Of a DNA stretch of 64,000 nt, positions 24,773-33,791 are shown piece after piece; position 1 is the stretch's first letter, and the number at the start of each line of letters is the position of its first letter. A program made the position numbers and the translations under genes. The notes beneath the pieces are model-generated. The model had not been told where the DNA came from, did not search any database, and saw nothing but the letters and a program-made list of their open reading frames with translations. Source of the stretch: Acidimicrobiia bacterium (lineage in GTDB: Bacteria; Actinomycetota; Acidimicrobiia; Acidimicrobiales; Aldehydirespiratoraceae); assembly GCA_022820805.1 (NCBI GenBank), contig JAJEEV010000013.1, forward strand, positions 144,967 through 208,966. The letters are read 5' to 3'.

Positions 24773-26359
24773 TCAACCGAACCGGAACGTCTCGATGGAG
24801 GTGTAGGTGATGGCGGGGAAGACGGCCAGGATGACCAGGGCCACCGCCTGCAGGCCCATGAACGGGAAGGCGCCCTTGTGGATGTCGGCCGTCTTGACCT
24901 CCGGCGGCGCCACGCTCTGCAGGTAGAACAGCGAGAACCCGACCGGCGGCGAGATGAACGCCATGTTGAGGTTCACGGCCATCAGCACCGCGAACCAGAT
25001 CTTCTCATCGGGGGTGAACCCCAGGAAGTCCATGGCGGGCACGAATATGGGCACCACGATGAAGGTGATCTCGATGAACTCCAGGTTGATGCCCAGCAGG
25101 AACACGGCGATCATGGCGATGATCACGAAGCCCCACTTGCCGCCCCCGATCGAGGTCAGCCACTCCGAGGTCTGGTCGGCGCCGCCGAGTCGCTGGAACA
25201 CCAGGCTGAAGAAGGTCGAGCAGAACAGCAGTGTCATCACCAGCACGACCACGTTCGCAGTGGAATGGGCCGCGTCCTTCACCGCCTGCCAGTCGAGCCG
25301 CCATCCGGACCGGGTGATGTGGGTGGCGCCCTCCCGGACCAGCAGGCGGTCGAACAACCAGTTCAACGCAGTCAGCAGCAGCGCCCCGAACACCCCCACC
25401 GCGCCCGACTCCGACGGGGTGGCTATCCCCTGGAAGATGGAGACCAGCACCCCGAGGATCAGAACCAGCATGGGCACGATGGCGATCAGCAGCTCCGCGG
25501 CCAGCATCCGGGTCCGCCACAGGACGGCCATCGTCACCACGAAGGTGACCACCCCGGCGTACATCGACACTTCCAGACTGGCCAGCAGCATCACCCCTGC
25601 GACCATCGCGCCCAGGATCAACGCGATGATGACCTTGGTGCGCATGGACGGGTTGCCGGCAAGGGTGCGCTGCTCCTCGGGCATTGCCGGCCCGACCGAC
25701 GGCTTGAGCCACGACAGGATCACGACGTACGCGACGTAGAGCCCGCTCAGCAGCAGGCCGGGCAGCAGCGCCCCCGCGAACAGCCCCAGGATGCCGACAC
25801 CGAGCTGCTGGGCCAGCAGGATCAGCACGATGCTGGGCGGCAGCAGCTGAGCCAGCGTGCCCGAGGCGATGATGGCACCGGTGGACAGCTTGTTGTCGTA
25901 GCCGAGGCGCACCATCGCCGGCAGCGAGAGCAGGCCCATCACGATCACGGTGGCCGCCACCACGCCCGTGGCCGCAGCCAGAAGGGTGCCCACCACCACC
26001 ACCGCGGCAGCCACGCCGCCCCGCAGGCGGCCCATGAGCATCCCGAAGGCGTTCAGGAGCCGCTCGGCCATCCCGGAGCGCTCGAGGATGGCTCCCATCA
26101 GGACGAACAGCGGCACCGCCAGCAGCGTCGGGTCGCTGATCGCGACGAACCAGCGGCTCGGCAACGCGCTGAGCGCGTTCGAGTCGAACGCCCCGATCAG
26201 ATCGCCCAGGAACGCGAAGGCGATGGCGGTGCACGCGAACGAGAAGGCCACGTTGTATCCCGACAGGATCACGAGCATGAAGACGCCGAACATGGTGAGG
26301 GCCAGGAACACGCCCGCGTCCACGCCGAGGATGGTCTCCAACGCCAGCACGCCAACCAC
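24773..26359 (-). CDS. dctM: TRAP transporter large permease subunit
   Basis: A 528-residue DctM-type membrane protein with about 12-14 hydrophobic helices. Family blocks are [38 protein letters not shown] and the late [18 protein letters not shown]. It carries out sodium- or proton-driven uptake across the cytoplasmic membrane together with DctQ and DctP. It starts 3 bp after the DctQ stop. It is longer than the usual 425 residues, because of extra helices in the middle, as in the larger members of the family. A 194-bp gap to dctP holds no gene. Confidence 0.92.
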   Translation of the reverse strand: MVGVLALETILGVDAGVFLALTMFGVFMLVILSGYNVAFSFACTAIAFAFLGDLIGAFDSNALSALPSRWFVAISDPTLLAVPLFVLMGAILERSGMAERLLNAFGMLMGRLRGGVAAAVVVVGTLLAAATGVVAATVIVMGLLSLPAMVRLGYDNKLSTGAIIASGTLAQLLPPSIVLILLAQQLGVGILGLFAGALLPGLLLSGLYVAYVVILSWLKPSVGPAMPEEQRTLAGNPSMRTKVIIALILGAMVAGVMLLASLEVSMYAGVVTFVVTMAVLWRTRMLAAELLIAIVPMLVLILGVLVSIFQGIATPSESGAVGVFGALLLTALNWLFDRLLVREGATHITRSGWRLDWQAVKDAAHSTANVVVLVMTLLFCSTFFSLVFQRLGGADQTSEWLTSIGGGKWGFVIIAMIAVFLLGINLEFIEITFIVVPIFVPAMDFLGFTPDEKIWFAVLMAVNLNMAFISPPVGFSLFYLQSVAPPEVKTADIHKGAFPFMGLQAVALVILAVFPAITYTSIETFRFG

Positions 26360-26362
26360 CGG

Positions 26363-27175
26363 CTACTCGATCCGCTGGGGGGTGTCGCGTTCCACGATGG
26401 CGCCGTAGTCGTCCCGGCCTATCAGGACGAACCCGGTCTTGATGACCTCGGCCAGCAGCTGCAGGCCGAACAGCGCGAACCCGATCAGCAGGAACGCCTT
26501 GATCGGCCCCACCGGCAGGCCCCCGGCGTCGACGGCCTGCTCCCAGCTCTGCCAGACCCGCCAGCCCTCGGGCCACTCGCCGCTGCCGGCCTTGCGGCCC
26601 AGCGACGAGGCCACATAGCTCTGCAGGATGCGGATGCTCATGAACACGAACGGCAGCAACAGCACGGTGTGCATGGCGAAGTCGAGGGCCGCCTTGGTCT
26701 TGTTGGAGAAGTTGATCCACCAGAAGTCGATGCGCGGGTTCACCCCGTCGCGGATCCCGACGTTCATGGCCACCAGGAACATGAGCCCGAAACACTGCCA
26801 GGCCAGGCTCACAACCTCGCCGATGAGGATGTCCTGCTCGACGTACTCGTTGCTGTAACGCGTGATCACGTTGAAGAACTGCAGCACGAACACGGCCCAG
26901 GCCAGGACCATGGTGACCCGCAGGGTGTAGCTCGGGATGGCCTCGATCCACACCCGCACACGGTTGAGGCCGGCGTGCCACGCCGACATCGCGATCGAGC
27001 CCACCAGCAGCGGCCACCACCACCACTCGAAGTGGGCGATCAGGTACTGCGTGTCTATGAAGAGGTGCGCGACGAGGGCCGCCAGCAGCGTCGCCACCGC
27101 CACCCAGCCCGTCGGGTGCAGGGTCCTCCAGCCCGCTGCGCTCGGCCCAGTCTCCGACGCAGCCCCCACCGACAT
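26363..27175 (-). CDS. dctQ: TRAP transporter small permease subunit
   Basis: A 270-residue DctQ-type membrane protein with four or five helices and the family segment RYSNEYVEQDILIGEVVSLAWQ, followed by DFWWINFSNKTKAALDF. ATG 27175 is chosen because a TAGTGT -10 hexamer lies 8 nt upstream; the longer open frame upstream would overlap the divergent paaD gene. The protein is larger than typical (160-200 residues) because of an additional loop around residues 200-240 (SGEWPEGWRVWQSWEQ). It heads the TRAP operon dctQ-dctM-dctP. Confidence 0.88.
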   Translation of the reverse strand: MSVGAASETGPSAAGWRTLHPTGWVAVATLLAALVAHLFIDTQYLIAHFEWWWWPLLVGSIAMSAWHAGLNRVRVWIEAIPSYTLRVTMVLAWAVFVLQFFNVITRYSNEYVEQDILIGEVVSLAWQCFGLMFLVAMNVGIRDGVNPRIDFWWINFSNKTKAALDFAMHTVLLLPFVFMSIRILQSYVASSLGRKAGSGEWPEGWRVWQSWEQAVDAGGLPVGPIKAFLLIGFALFGLQLLAEVIKTGFVLIGRDDYGAIVERDTPQRIE

Positions 27176-27183
27176 GCCTCGCG

Positions 27184-27189
27184 ACACTA
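27184..27189 (-). promoter_or_regulatory. Candidate -10 box (TAGTGT) of the leaderless dctQ gene
   Basis: On the minus strand TAGTGT lies 8 nt before ATG 27175. It fixes the start of the TRAP operon and lies back to back with the paaD promoter. Confidence 0.4.
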
Positions 27190-27254
27190 GTGGTTGGATT
27201 CTGCGGGTCGCTAGCGCAGACCGGTGGGGGCCGGCGCCTGCACTCCCACGCCCG

Positions 27255-27260
27255 TAGGGT
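27255..27260 (+). promoter_or_regulatory. Candidate -10 box (TAGGGT) of the leaderless paaD gene
   Basis: TAGGGT lies 7 nt before GTG 27268 and supports that start over the longer open frame beginning at 27190. Confidence 0.45.
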
Positions 27261-27267
27261 TGGGAAT

Positions 27268-27738
27268 GTGACCGGCGACGCTCGAACAACCGGCGCGACC
27301 GACATCATCGAGGCTCTGCGAGGGGTGGACGATCCCGAGTATCCCGGCGTCAGCGTGATCGACATGGGCATGATCGCCGATGTCGCCGTCAGCTGCGGCC
27401 GAGCCACCGTGGAGTTGATCACCACCTTCAGCGGCTGTCCGGCCCACGACGTCATCTCGGCCGAGATCACCGGAGCTGTGGGGGCGCTGGACGGCATCAC
27501 CGATGTGGAGGTGAGGCGCAGTTCCGAGCCCTGGGACACCTCGAGGCTCAGCCCGCACGCCCGGGCCGTGATGGCTCGCGACTTCACGGTGGCGGTCGCT
27601 CTGCCCGGCAGGCCGAGCGAGTGCCCCCGGTGCGGTGCAGCGGCTCTGGTGGAGCAGTCGCCGTTCGGGCCGGCTCGGTGCCGGGCCGTGCACCGCTGCG
27701 GCGCCTGCAACGAGGTGGTCGAAGTCCTACGCGCCTAA
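27268..27738 (+). CDS. paaD: PaaD-like iron-sulfur assembly protein (MIP18/DUF59 family), solitary
   Basis: A 156-residue protein. The MIP18/DUF59 domain covers about residues 8-100 (LRGVDDPEYPGVSVIDMGMI, then FSGCPAHDVI with the conserved Cys). It is followed by the PaaD-specific C-terminal zinc ribbon (CPRCG, then CGAC). In phenylacetate degradation PaaD matures the PaaABCE epoxidase. Here none of paaA, B, C or E is within 27 kb on the left or 36 kb on the right. It may serve a distant paa locus or a different metalloenzyme. The stop TAA is immediately followed by repeat copy C. Confidence 0.82.
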   Translation: MTGDARTTGATDIIEALRGVDDPEYPGVSVIDMGMIADVAVSCGRATVELITTFSGCPAHDVISAEITGAVGALDGITDVEVRRSSEPWDTSRLSPHARAVMARDFTVAVALPGRPSECPRCGAAALVEQSPFGPARCRAVHRCGACNEVVEVLRA

Positions 27739-27875
27739 AGAGGCCGAGCGAATAGGCGGGACAACGCGGCCCATACGGAGCGAGGCCGTGGCCCGGGCGG
27801 CCCGTGAGCGAAGCGAACAAGAGCGGGAATGACACCGCTGCGACGCGACAGGCCCTCGCCTATCCGCGTGGCCCC
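27739..27875 (-). repeat. 137-bp interspersed element, copy C (full length)
   Basis: Read on the minus strand, it starts GGGGCCACGCGGATAGG and ends CCTATTCGCTCGGCCTCT, which makes this the copy with the clearest terminal inverted repeats. It fills the whole space between the convergent stops of paaD (27738) and bsaP (27880). Confidence 0.78.
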
Positions 27876-27879
27876 TACC

Positions 27880-28047
27880 TCAGTCGGGGCCGCAGTTGCG
27901 GCAGCGGGCCGTCCATCTCGCGGGGGTGACCGACGTGGCCAGCCAGGCCCCGCAGCGGTCGCAGTACCGGGGCGGATCCAACTCGGGCAGGCAGCCCGCA
28001 CATTCGCGGCGGCCGCAGCCGCAGCAGTAGCTGCCGGTCCTGCTCAA
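27880..28047 (-). CDS. bsaP: Biotin synthase auxiliary protein (small Cys-rich)
   Basis: A 55-residue Cys-rich protein directly downstream of bioB. The TTG start at 28047 overlaps the bioB TGA (TTGA), so translation is coupled. Nine cysteines occur as CCGCG, CAGC, CDRCG and CRNCG motifs, with PPRYCDRCG in the middle. In actinobacteria a small Cys-rich protein encoded next to bioB (BsaP, formerly a hypothetical) carries an iron-sulfur cluster and is required for biotin synthase turnover. Size, position and Cys pattern fit that family. The exact cluster ligands cannot be assigned by eye. It ends 4 bp from repeat copy C. Confidence 0.75.
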   Translation of the reverse strand: MSRTGSYCCGCGRRECAGCLPELDPPRYCDRCGAWLATSVTPARWTARCRNCGPD

Positions 28048-29042
28048 ACCGCGGCCGAGAGGCTGCCGATGGGCATGCGCAAGTCTGCGAGCATGTCGAG
28101 GTCCTGCTGGGGCGACCGCCCCAGAGTGGTCAGGTAGTTGCCCACGATCAGCGCGTTGATGCCCGATGTCATGCCCATGGCCTGCAGGTCCCTGAGGGTG
28201 ATCTCCCGGCCGCCGGCGTAGCGCAGGATCACCGACGGCAAGGCCAGCCGGAACAGCGCGATCCACCGGATGGCCTCCAGCGCGCCGACGGGCTTGCGAA
28301 TCTGCAGCGGCGTTCCGGGGCGGGGGTTCAGGAAGTTGATGGGCACCTCGCAGGGCTCCACCGCCCGTACCTGCTCGATCAGCTCCAGGCGCTGCTCGAC
28401 GGTCTCCCCCATGCCCAGCAGCACGCCGCAGCAAAGCTCCATGCCGGCCTCCTGCACGTAGGCGCAGGTGTCGACCCGCTCGTCGAAGCTGTGGGTGGTG
28501 ACGACCTCGCCGAAGAACGAGCGGCTGGTCTCCAGGTTGTGGTTGTAGCGGTGCACCCCGGCCTCGGCGAGCTCGAAGGCCTGGTCCCGGGTGAGGATCC
28601 CGGCGCTCACCGCCACGTTCAGGCCGGTGGAGGCCGATACCAGCGCCGTCAGCTCGATGAGCCGGTCCATGGTGCGGCGGTCCGGGCCCCGCACGGCCAG
28701 CACCATGCAGAACTCGCTGGCCCCCATGGCCGCGGTCTCGCGGGCCGCGGCCAGGACCTCGGCGGTGTCGAGGAACGGGGTGGCCTTGACCTGGGTGTCG
28801 AACGCAGCCGACTGGCTGCAGAAGTGGCAGTCCTCGGGGCATCCGCCGGTCTTGGCCGACAGGATGCCCTCCACCTCCACCACCGGTCCGGCCCAGGCCA
28901 GGCGTACCTCATGGGCCAGCGCGGCCAGCGACGGCACGGACCCGTCCTGGACCGCAGCCAGCGCGGCGACCTCAGCGGCGGTTAGCTGGCGGCGCTCGTC
29001 GAGCAGAGCGCGGGACGCACTGCCGATCACGGACTCGACCAT
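28044..29042 (-). CDS. bioB: Biotin synthase
   Basis: A 332-residue radical SAM enzyme that inserts sulfur into dethiobiotin. The SAM-cluster motif is GGCPEDCHFCSQSA (CxxxCxxC). Other family segments are GVHRYNHNLETS, GLLMGMGET-like GVLLGMGETVEQ, and NFLNPRPGTPL. ATG 29042 is the start, with TAGGAT 7 nt upstream and no ribosome site. The auxiliary gene bsaP is coupled downstream. bioA, bioD and bioF are not in the window, so biotin precursors must come from elsewhere in the genome or from outside. Confidence 0.96.
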   Translation of the reverse strand: MVESVIGSASRALLDERRQLTAAEVAALAAVQDGSVPSLAALAHEVRLAWAGPVVEVEGILSAKTGGCPEDCHFCSQSAAFDTQVKATPFLDTAEVLAAARETAAMGASEFCMVLAVRGPDRRTMDRLIELTALVSASTGLNVAVSAGILTRDQAFELAEAGVHRYNHNLETSRSFFGEVVTTHSFDERVDTCAYVQEAGMELCCGVLLGMGETVEQRLELIEQVRAVEPCEVPINFLNPRPGTPLQIRKPVGALEAIRWIALFRLALPSVILRYAGGREITLRDLQAMGMTSGINALIVGNYLTTLGRSPQQDLDMLADLRMPIGSLSAAV

Positions 29043-29049
29043 GCTCGGA

Positions 29050-29055
29050 ATCCTA
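29050..29055 (-). promoter_or_regulatory. Candidate -10 box (TAGGAT) of the leaderless bioB gene
   Basis: On the minus strand TAGGAT lies 7 nt before ATG 29042. It gives bioB-bsaP its own promoter separate from the upstream liv operon. Confidence 0.45.
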
Positions 29056-29074
29056 CGGCTATCGAGGTGTTTGT

Positions 29075-29892
29075 TCAGCCGGTCGCCGGAGCGTCCAGGT
29101 CGGTGCTGCCCAGGTAGGCCGCGATCACCCGCGGGTCTCGCTGGACCTCGGCCGGTGGACCCTCGGAGATCCTCTGACCGAAGTCGAGGACCATCACCCG
29201 GTCCGCGATGTCCATGACCAGCCCCATGTCGTGCTCCACCATCAGCAGGCTGATGCCGAGCTCGCGGCGGATGTCGAGGATGAACCGGGCCATGTCCTCG
29301 GTCTCCTCGAGGTTCATGCCGGCCACCGGCTCGTCCAGCATGAGCAGCTCGGGGTCCATGGCCAGCGCCCGTCCCAGCTCGACCCGCTTCTGGACGCCGT
29401 AGGGCAGCAGGGCCACCGGGTGCTTGCGCCAGCCCTCGATCTCCAGGAAGTCGATGATGTCCTCCACCCTGCGGCGATGCTCGATCTCCTCGCGCTTGGC
29501 CTTGCCCACCCACACCGCGCCGGCGAGGAACGATCCGGTCATGCGGATGTGGCGGCCGGTCAGCAGGTTGTCGAGCACGGTCATGTGGGAGAACAACTCG
29601 ATGTTCTGGAACGTGCGGGCCACCCCGAGCTGGGCCACCCGGTCGGGACGGGTCCCCATGATGGAGACCCCCTTCCACCGGATGTCGCCCGACTGGGGCC
29701 GGTACACCTGCGAGATCGAGTTGAAGATCGACGTCTTGCCTGCGCCGTTGGGCCCGATGATGGCGAACAGCTCGCCCTCGCGGACCTCGAACGACACCGA
29801 GTCGATTGCGGTCACCCCGCCGAAGCGCAGCGATATGTCGTCCACCCGCAGCAGGGGAACGGTGCCGGTCTCCCGATCGGCGGCCGTGTCGC

Positions 29893-29896
<4 letters not shown>
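29075..29896 (-). CDS. livG: Liv-type ABC transporter ATPase
   Basis: A 273-residue ABC ATPase of the LivG class. Walker A is GPNGAGKTSIFN, the signature region LPYGVQKRVELGRALAMDPELLMLDEP covers motif C and Walker B, and the LivG-typical C-terminal helices end near residue 255. The signature is YGVQKR in place of LSGGQ, a variant seen in LivG proteins next to AMP-ligases. It overlaps livF by 4 bp and is the last gene of the transporter operon. The name reflects family, not a proven branched-chain amino acid substrate. Confidence 0.92.
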
Positions 29897-30684
<788 letters not shown>

Positions 30685-30761
30685 TGTCAGCAGCCTGGTA
30701 TGGGCAGCCCGGACGGGGCGGCCTGCGATGCAGAGCCGCCCCGCCAGCAAGGCTTAGTGGA

Positions 30762-32423
30762 TCAGGAAGCCACGAAGCAGGGCTCGTACTCCCAGTTCAT
30801 GGCTGTCTCGGAGGCGTAAGGCCCCTTGATCAGCCGGTAGCCGCTGTTGCCGTCCTCGTCCAGGACGGTGGCGCCCGGCGTGTACAGCGACGCGTCGACA
30901 TCGTAGAGATAGGTCTCACGTACGACGTTGTCGTTGGGGTTGCCACGCCAGCTCTGGTCCGGGGCGAGTCCCTTGAGGTCGGCTGTGATCTGGTTGGCAG
31001 CGGCCAGGACGCCGGCCCGGGTGATGTTGCCGTTGCTGATGGCCTGATCGAGGATCTGGTGAACGACATAGCCCTGGATCCAGCTGATGATGTAGAAGTC
31101 GTCGAACGGAGCCTCCGGGCGATACTCGCGCATCACGTCGATCATCTCCTGCATGCCCTCGGCCTCACCGACGCCCCACAGCACCGTGTAGGTGGAGTGG
31201 GTGTAGAAGGCGTCGGCTACGGGAGCGACCGCGGTGTTGAGCAGGGCCGGGTTCCAGCTCGGCGCGCTGCCGATCCACTGACCGGCGAAGCCGGCCTGGG
31301 CCGCCCCACCCATGATCTGCGCAGTGTGACCGGGGTTAAGCGTGACCCACACCCAGTCGGCACCGGAGTTGACGATCTCGGTGATGACCGGAGTCTGGTC
31401 TGCGCCGGGTATGACGGCACCCTGGCCGTCATAGACGATGTCCAGGCCCAGAGCCTCGGCCGCGACCTTCACGCCTTCGGCCGCATCCTCGCCGTAGTCG
31501 CCCGGGAAGGTGGCGATGGCCACCTTGTCGCCGTAGGTCTCAGCCATGTAGGTGGTGCCGTTCATGGCCTCGATGCAGTAGTTGGTCTGAACCTCGAACA
31601 GGTTCCTGCCGATCGACGGATCGGCCCAGCCCGAGTACCACGACAGCGGTATGGCTGCCATGTTGTCCTCGATCAGCAACTGGGCCGTAGCCGCCGAGTG
31701 GGGCGAGCCGGTCGAGGTGCTGAACATCACCACGCTCTCAGGACCGTCACCCGACATGACCTCGTAGTTCTCGAGGTGGGTGGGCACGTCGTAGGCGTTG
31801 TCGAGCACGACCGGCTCGATCGTCCAGCCCTGGATCCCGCCGTTGTCGTTGACCCACTCCCAGTAGGCCTCGTGGCCGTCGGTGATCTTGGTGGTCAACG
31901 GGGCGAAGATGCCGGTCAGGTCGGTGTTCAGGCCGACCCGGATGACCTTGTTCTCAACATCGACGCCTATGTCGTGGGCTATCGCGCCTGCAGCCTCGGC
32001 GAGGGCCTCCTGGGCCGCGGCAGCCTCACTCGCAGCCGCCTCCGCCTCAGCCTCAGCCTCTGCGGCAGCCGCGGCCGCCGCCTCCGCCTCAGCCTGGGCT
32101 GCTTCCAGCGCAGCCTGCGCCTCGGCCTGCTGTTCGGCGCTTGCCTCCGCCGCCGCGGCCTCCGCTTCGGCCAACCGCGCGGCAGCCTCATCAGCGGCCG
32201 CCTGGGCCTCATCGGCGGCAGCTTGGGCCGCGTCGGCATCCGCCTGGGCCGCGGCCCTCTCCGCTTCAGCCGCCGCGGCATCCGCTTCGGCTGCCGCGGC
32301 CCTCTCCGCTTCAGCCGCCGCGGCTGCGTCGGCTGCGGTCGTGTCCGGCTCGTCGTCGCCGCATGCCGAGGCCACCAGGGCCAGGGCACAGAACACTGCG
32401 AGCATCCATCTCATTGGTTTCAC
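30762..32423 (-). CDS. Liv-type substrate-binding lipoprotein with a long Ala/Glu helical stalk
   Basis: A 553-residue type I periplasmic binding protein. The signal peptide ends at a lipobox-like ASAC (Cys21). Residues about 30-147 consist almost only of Ala, Glu, Asp, Gln and a few Arg in a helical or coiled-coil pattern. The ligand-binding domain follows (VIRVGLNTDLTGIFAPLT to the end). Typical LivJ-like proteins are about 400 residues, so the stalk is extra. GTG 32423 is chosen because GGAGGAG lies 4 nt upstream; ATG 32414 is a close alternative. It is encoded between livM and livF. The ligand is unknown, but the neighbouring acyl-CoA synthetase suggests an organic acid. Confidence 0.88.
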   Translation of the reverse strand: MKPMRWMLAVFCALALVASACGDDEPDTTAADAAAAAEAERAAAAEADAAAAEAERAAAQADADAAQAAADEAQAAADEAAARLAEAEAAAAEASAEQQAEAQAALEAAQAEAEAAAAAAAEAEAEAEAAASEAAAAQEALAEAAGAIAHDIGVDVENKVIRVGLNTDLTGIFAPLTTKITDGHEAYWEWVNDNGGIQGWTIEPVVLDNAYDVPTHLENYEVMSGDGPESVVMFSTSTGSPHSAATAQLLIEDNMAAIPLSWYSGWADPSIGRNLFEVQTNYCIEAMNGTTYMAETYGDKVAIATFPGDYGEDAAEGVKVAAEALGLDIVYDGQGAVIPGADQTPVITEIVNSGADWVWVTLNPGHTAQIMGGAAQAGFAGQWIGSAPSWNPALLNTAVAPVADAFYTHSTYTVLWGVGEAEGMQEMIDVMREYRPEAPFDDFYIISWIQGYVVHQILDQAISNGNITRAGVLAAANQITADLKGLAPDQSWRGNPNDNVVRETYLYDVDASLYTPGATVLDEDGNSGYRLIKGPYASETAMNWEYEPCFVAS

Positions 32424-32502
32424 GGTCTCCTCCAAGGTTTGTCTTCTGTGGGTTAGGAGCACCCGGATGGCGCTCACATCTTGACCTCAAGGAGGTGGCA
32501 TT

Positions 32503-33753
32503 TCAATAGCTGAAGGGCCACCTCTTCCAGTAGTTGCGGATCCGTACCCAGATGCCGAAGATCCCGAGGGGCTCGGCAATGAGGAACACGACGATGAGCG
32601 CGCCGAACAGCACGATGTTCCAGGCGTCCACACTCAGCGTCCAGCCAGGCGTCTGGATGGCAGTGTTTATAAGGCCGAAGTCCCCACCCTCAGTCAGCAC
32701 GATCCGGGAGACAAGGCCGGCAACGCCGCCATCGGCGTCTTCGAGCCAGGAAGTGAACGCCTTCACGAACTCGGGCACCATCACCACGAAGAAGCTGCCG
32801 ATCAAGGGGCCGGCGGTCGTGCCGGCACCGCCTATCAGCAGGATGGCAATGAACTCCACCGACAGGAACAGGTTGAACTCGTTGGCCAGCAGCCTCTGAA
32901 GCAGTGCCGCGAACAGCGCGCCGGACACGCCCGCGAAGAACGACGAGACCGCGAAGGCGATGAGCTTGTAGCGGAACTCCGCCACCCCCATGACCTCGGC
33001 CGCTATGTCGCGGTCGCGGATGGCCTGCAGGGCACGACCGGTTCGGGTGCGGGTCAGGTTCTTGGCCACTACGGCGAAGACAATCGTGAGCACCAGCAGG
33101 AAGAGGTACCGCTTCTGGAGGTCGGTCACGTCGAACCAGAGCCAGTGCCCGTCATCGCTCACGTTGAGCAGTGGCTTCTCCTCCTTCCACAGCCTCACAT
33201 CGAGTTCGGGGAACTCCCGGCCCAACCCCGGCGCACCCGCGATCTTGCGACCCCAACTCGTGTTGCCGAAGTGGATCCCGAGAAAGACCAGCCCCAGTGT
33301 GACGATGGCCAAGTAAAGGCCTCGGAGCCTCACCGCCACCGGCGAGACAGCCACCCCGACCAGGGCTGCGGCGATTCCCGCCCCCGGAAGCCAGATCCAG
33401 ATCGGCAGTGCGTGGCCCCAGGTCGTCTCCCCGCTCGTCCCGCCGAGGTAGACCCCGGCACAAGCCCCGACGCCCATGAAGAAGGCATGGCCCAGAGACA
33501 CTTGCCCGCCCACCCCGCTGAGCAGGTTCAGGCCGAGGGCCGCGATGGCGAACACCAGCATCCTGGCCATGATGAGCAGCCAGTCGCTGTCGCCCAGGAA
33601 GCGCACGACCGGAATGTGGCTGATAACCGGCAGATCGAACGGCAGCAGGAACAGCATCACCACGAAGAGCGCGAACACCACCTTCTGGGTCCACGTCGGC
33701 AGTATCTGCGCTTCCTGCCGGTAGGCGGTGTACAGCCGCGGACGACCGAGCAC
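32503..33753 (-). CDS. livM: Liv-type ABC transporter permease
   Basis: A 416-residue inner-membrane permease of the LivM class with about 10 helices. The family block LGLNLLSGVGGQVSLGHAFFMGVGAC is near residue 75, and ATAGPLIGSFFVV-like GTTAGPLIGSFFVVMVPEF comes later. The EAA-like loop RTRTGRALQAIRDRDIAAEVMG contacts the ATPase. A large loop around residues 170-205 (WGRKIAGAPGLGREFPELD) is longer than in the standard LivM. It follows livH by 38 bp. Confidence 0.92.
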   Translation of the reverse strand: MLGRPRLYTAYRQEAQILPTWTQKVVFALFVVMLFLLPFDLPVISHIPVVRFLGDSDWLLIMARMLVFAIAALGLNLLSGVGGQVSLGHAFFMGVGACAGVYLGGTSGETTWGHALPIWIWLPGAGIAAALVGVAVSPVAVRLRGLYLAIVTLGLVFLGIHFGNTSWGRKIAGAPGLGREFPELDVRLWKEEKPLLNVSDDGHWLWFDVTDLQKRYLFLLVLTIVFAVVAKNLTRTRTGRALQAIRDRDIAAEVMGVAEFRYKLIAFAVSSFFAGVSGALFAALLQRLLANEFNLFLSVEFIAILLIGGAGTTAGPLIGSFFVVMVPEFVKAFTSWLEDADGGVAGLVSRIVLTEGGDFGLINTAIQTPGWTLSVDAWNIVLFGALIVVFLIAEPLGIFGIWVRIRNYWKRWPFSY

Positions 33754-33791
33754 CGGTCAGGATCCTCTCAGGAGCTGGTCGGGCAGCATCC

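Noticed and set aside
23226-24806. A 526-codon open frame antisense to dctP
   Set aside because: The translation has low-complexity composition and no recognisable fold, while the minus strand has a complete TRAP binding protein.
24602-27190. An 862-codon open frame antisense to the TRAP transporter genes
   Set aside because: Its translation is a His/Gln/Asp/Arg-rich shadow without domains. The opposite strand encodes clear DctM and DctQ proteins. Long antisense frames are expected in GC-rich DNA.
32020-32330. Possible CRISPR or minisatellite in the repetitive stretch of the binding-protein gene
   Set aside because: The repetition comes from Ala and Glu codons without regular unit length or spacers, and it stays in frame with a complete protein.
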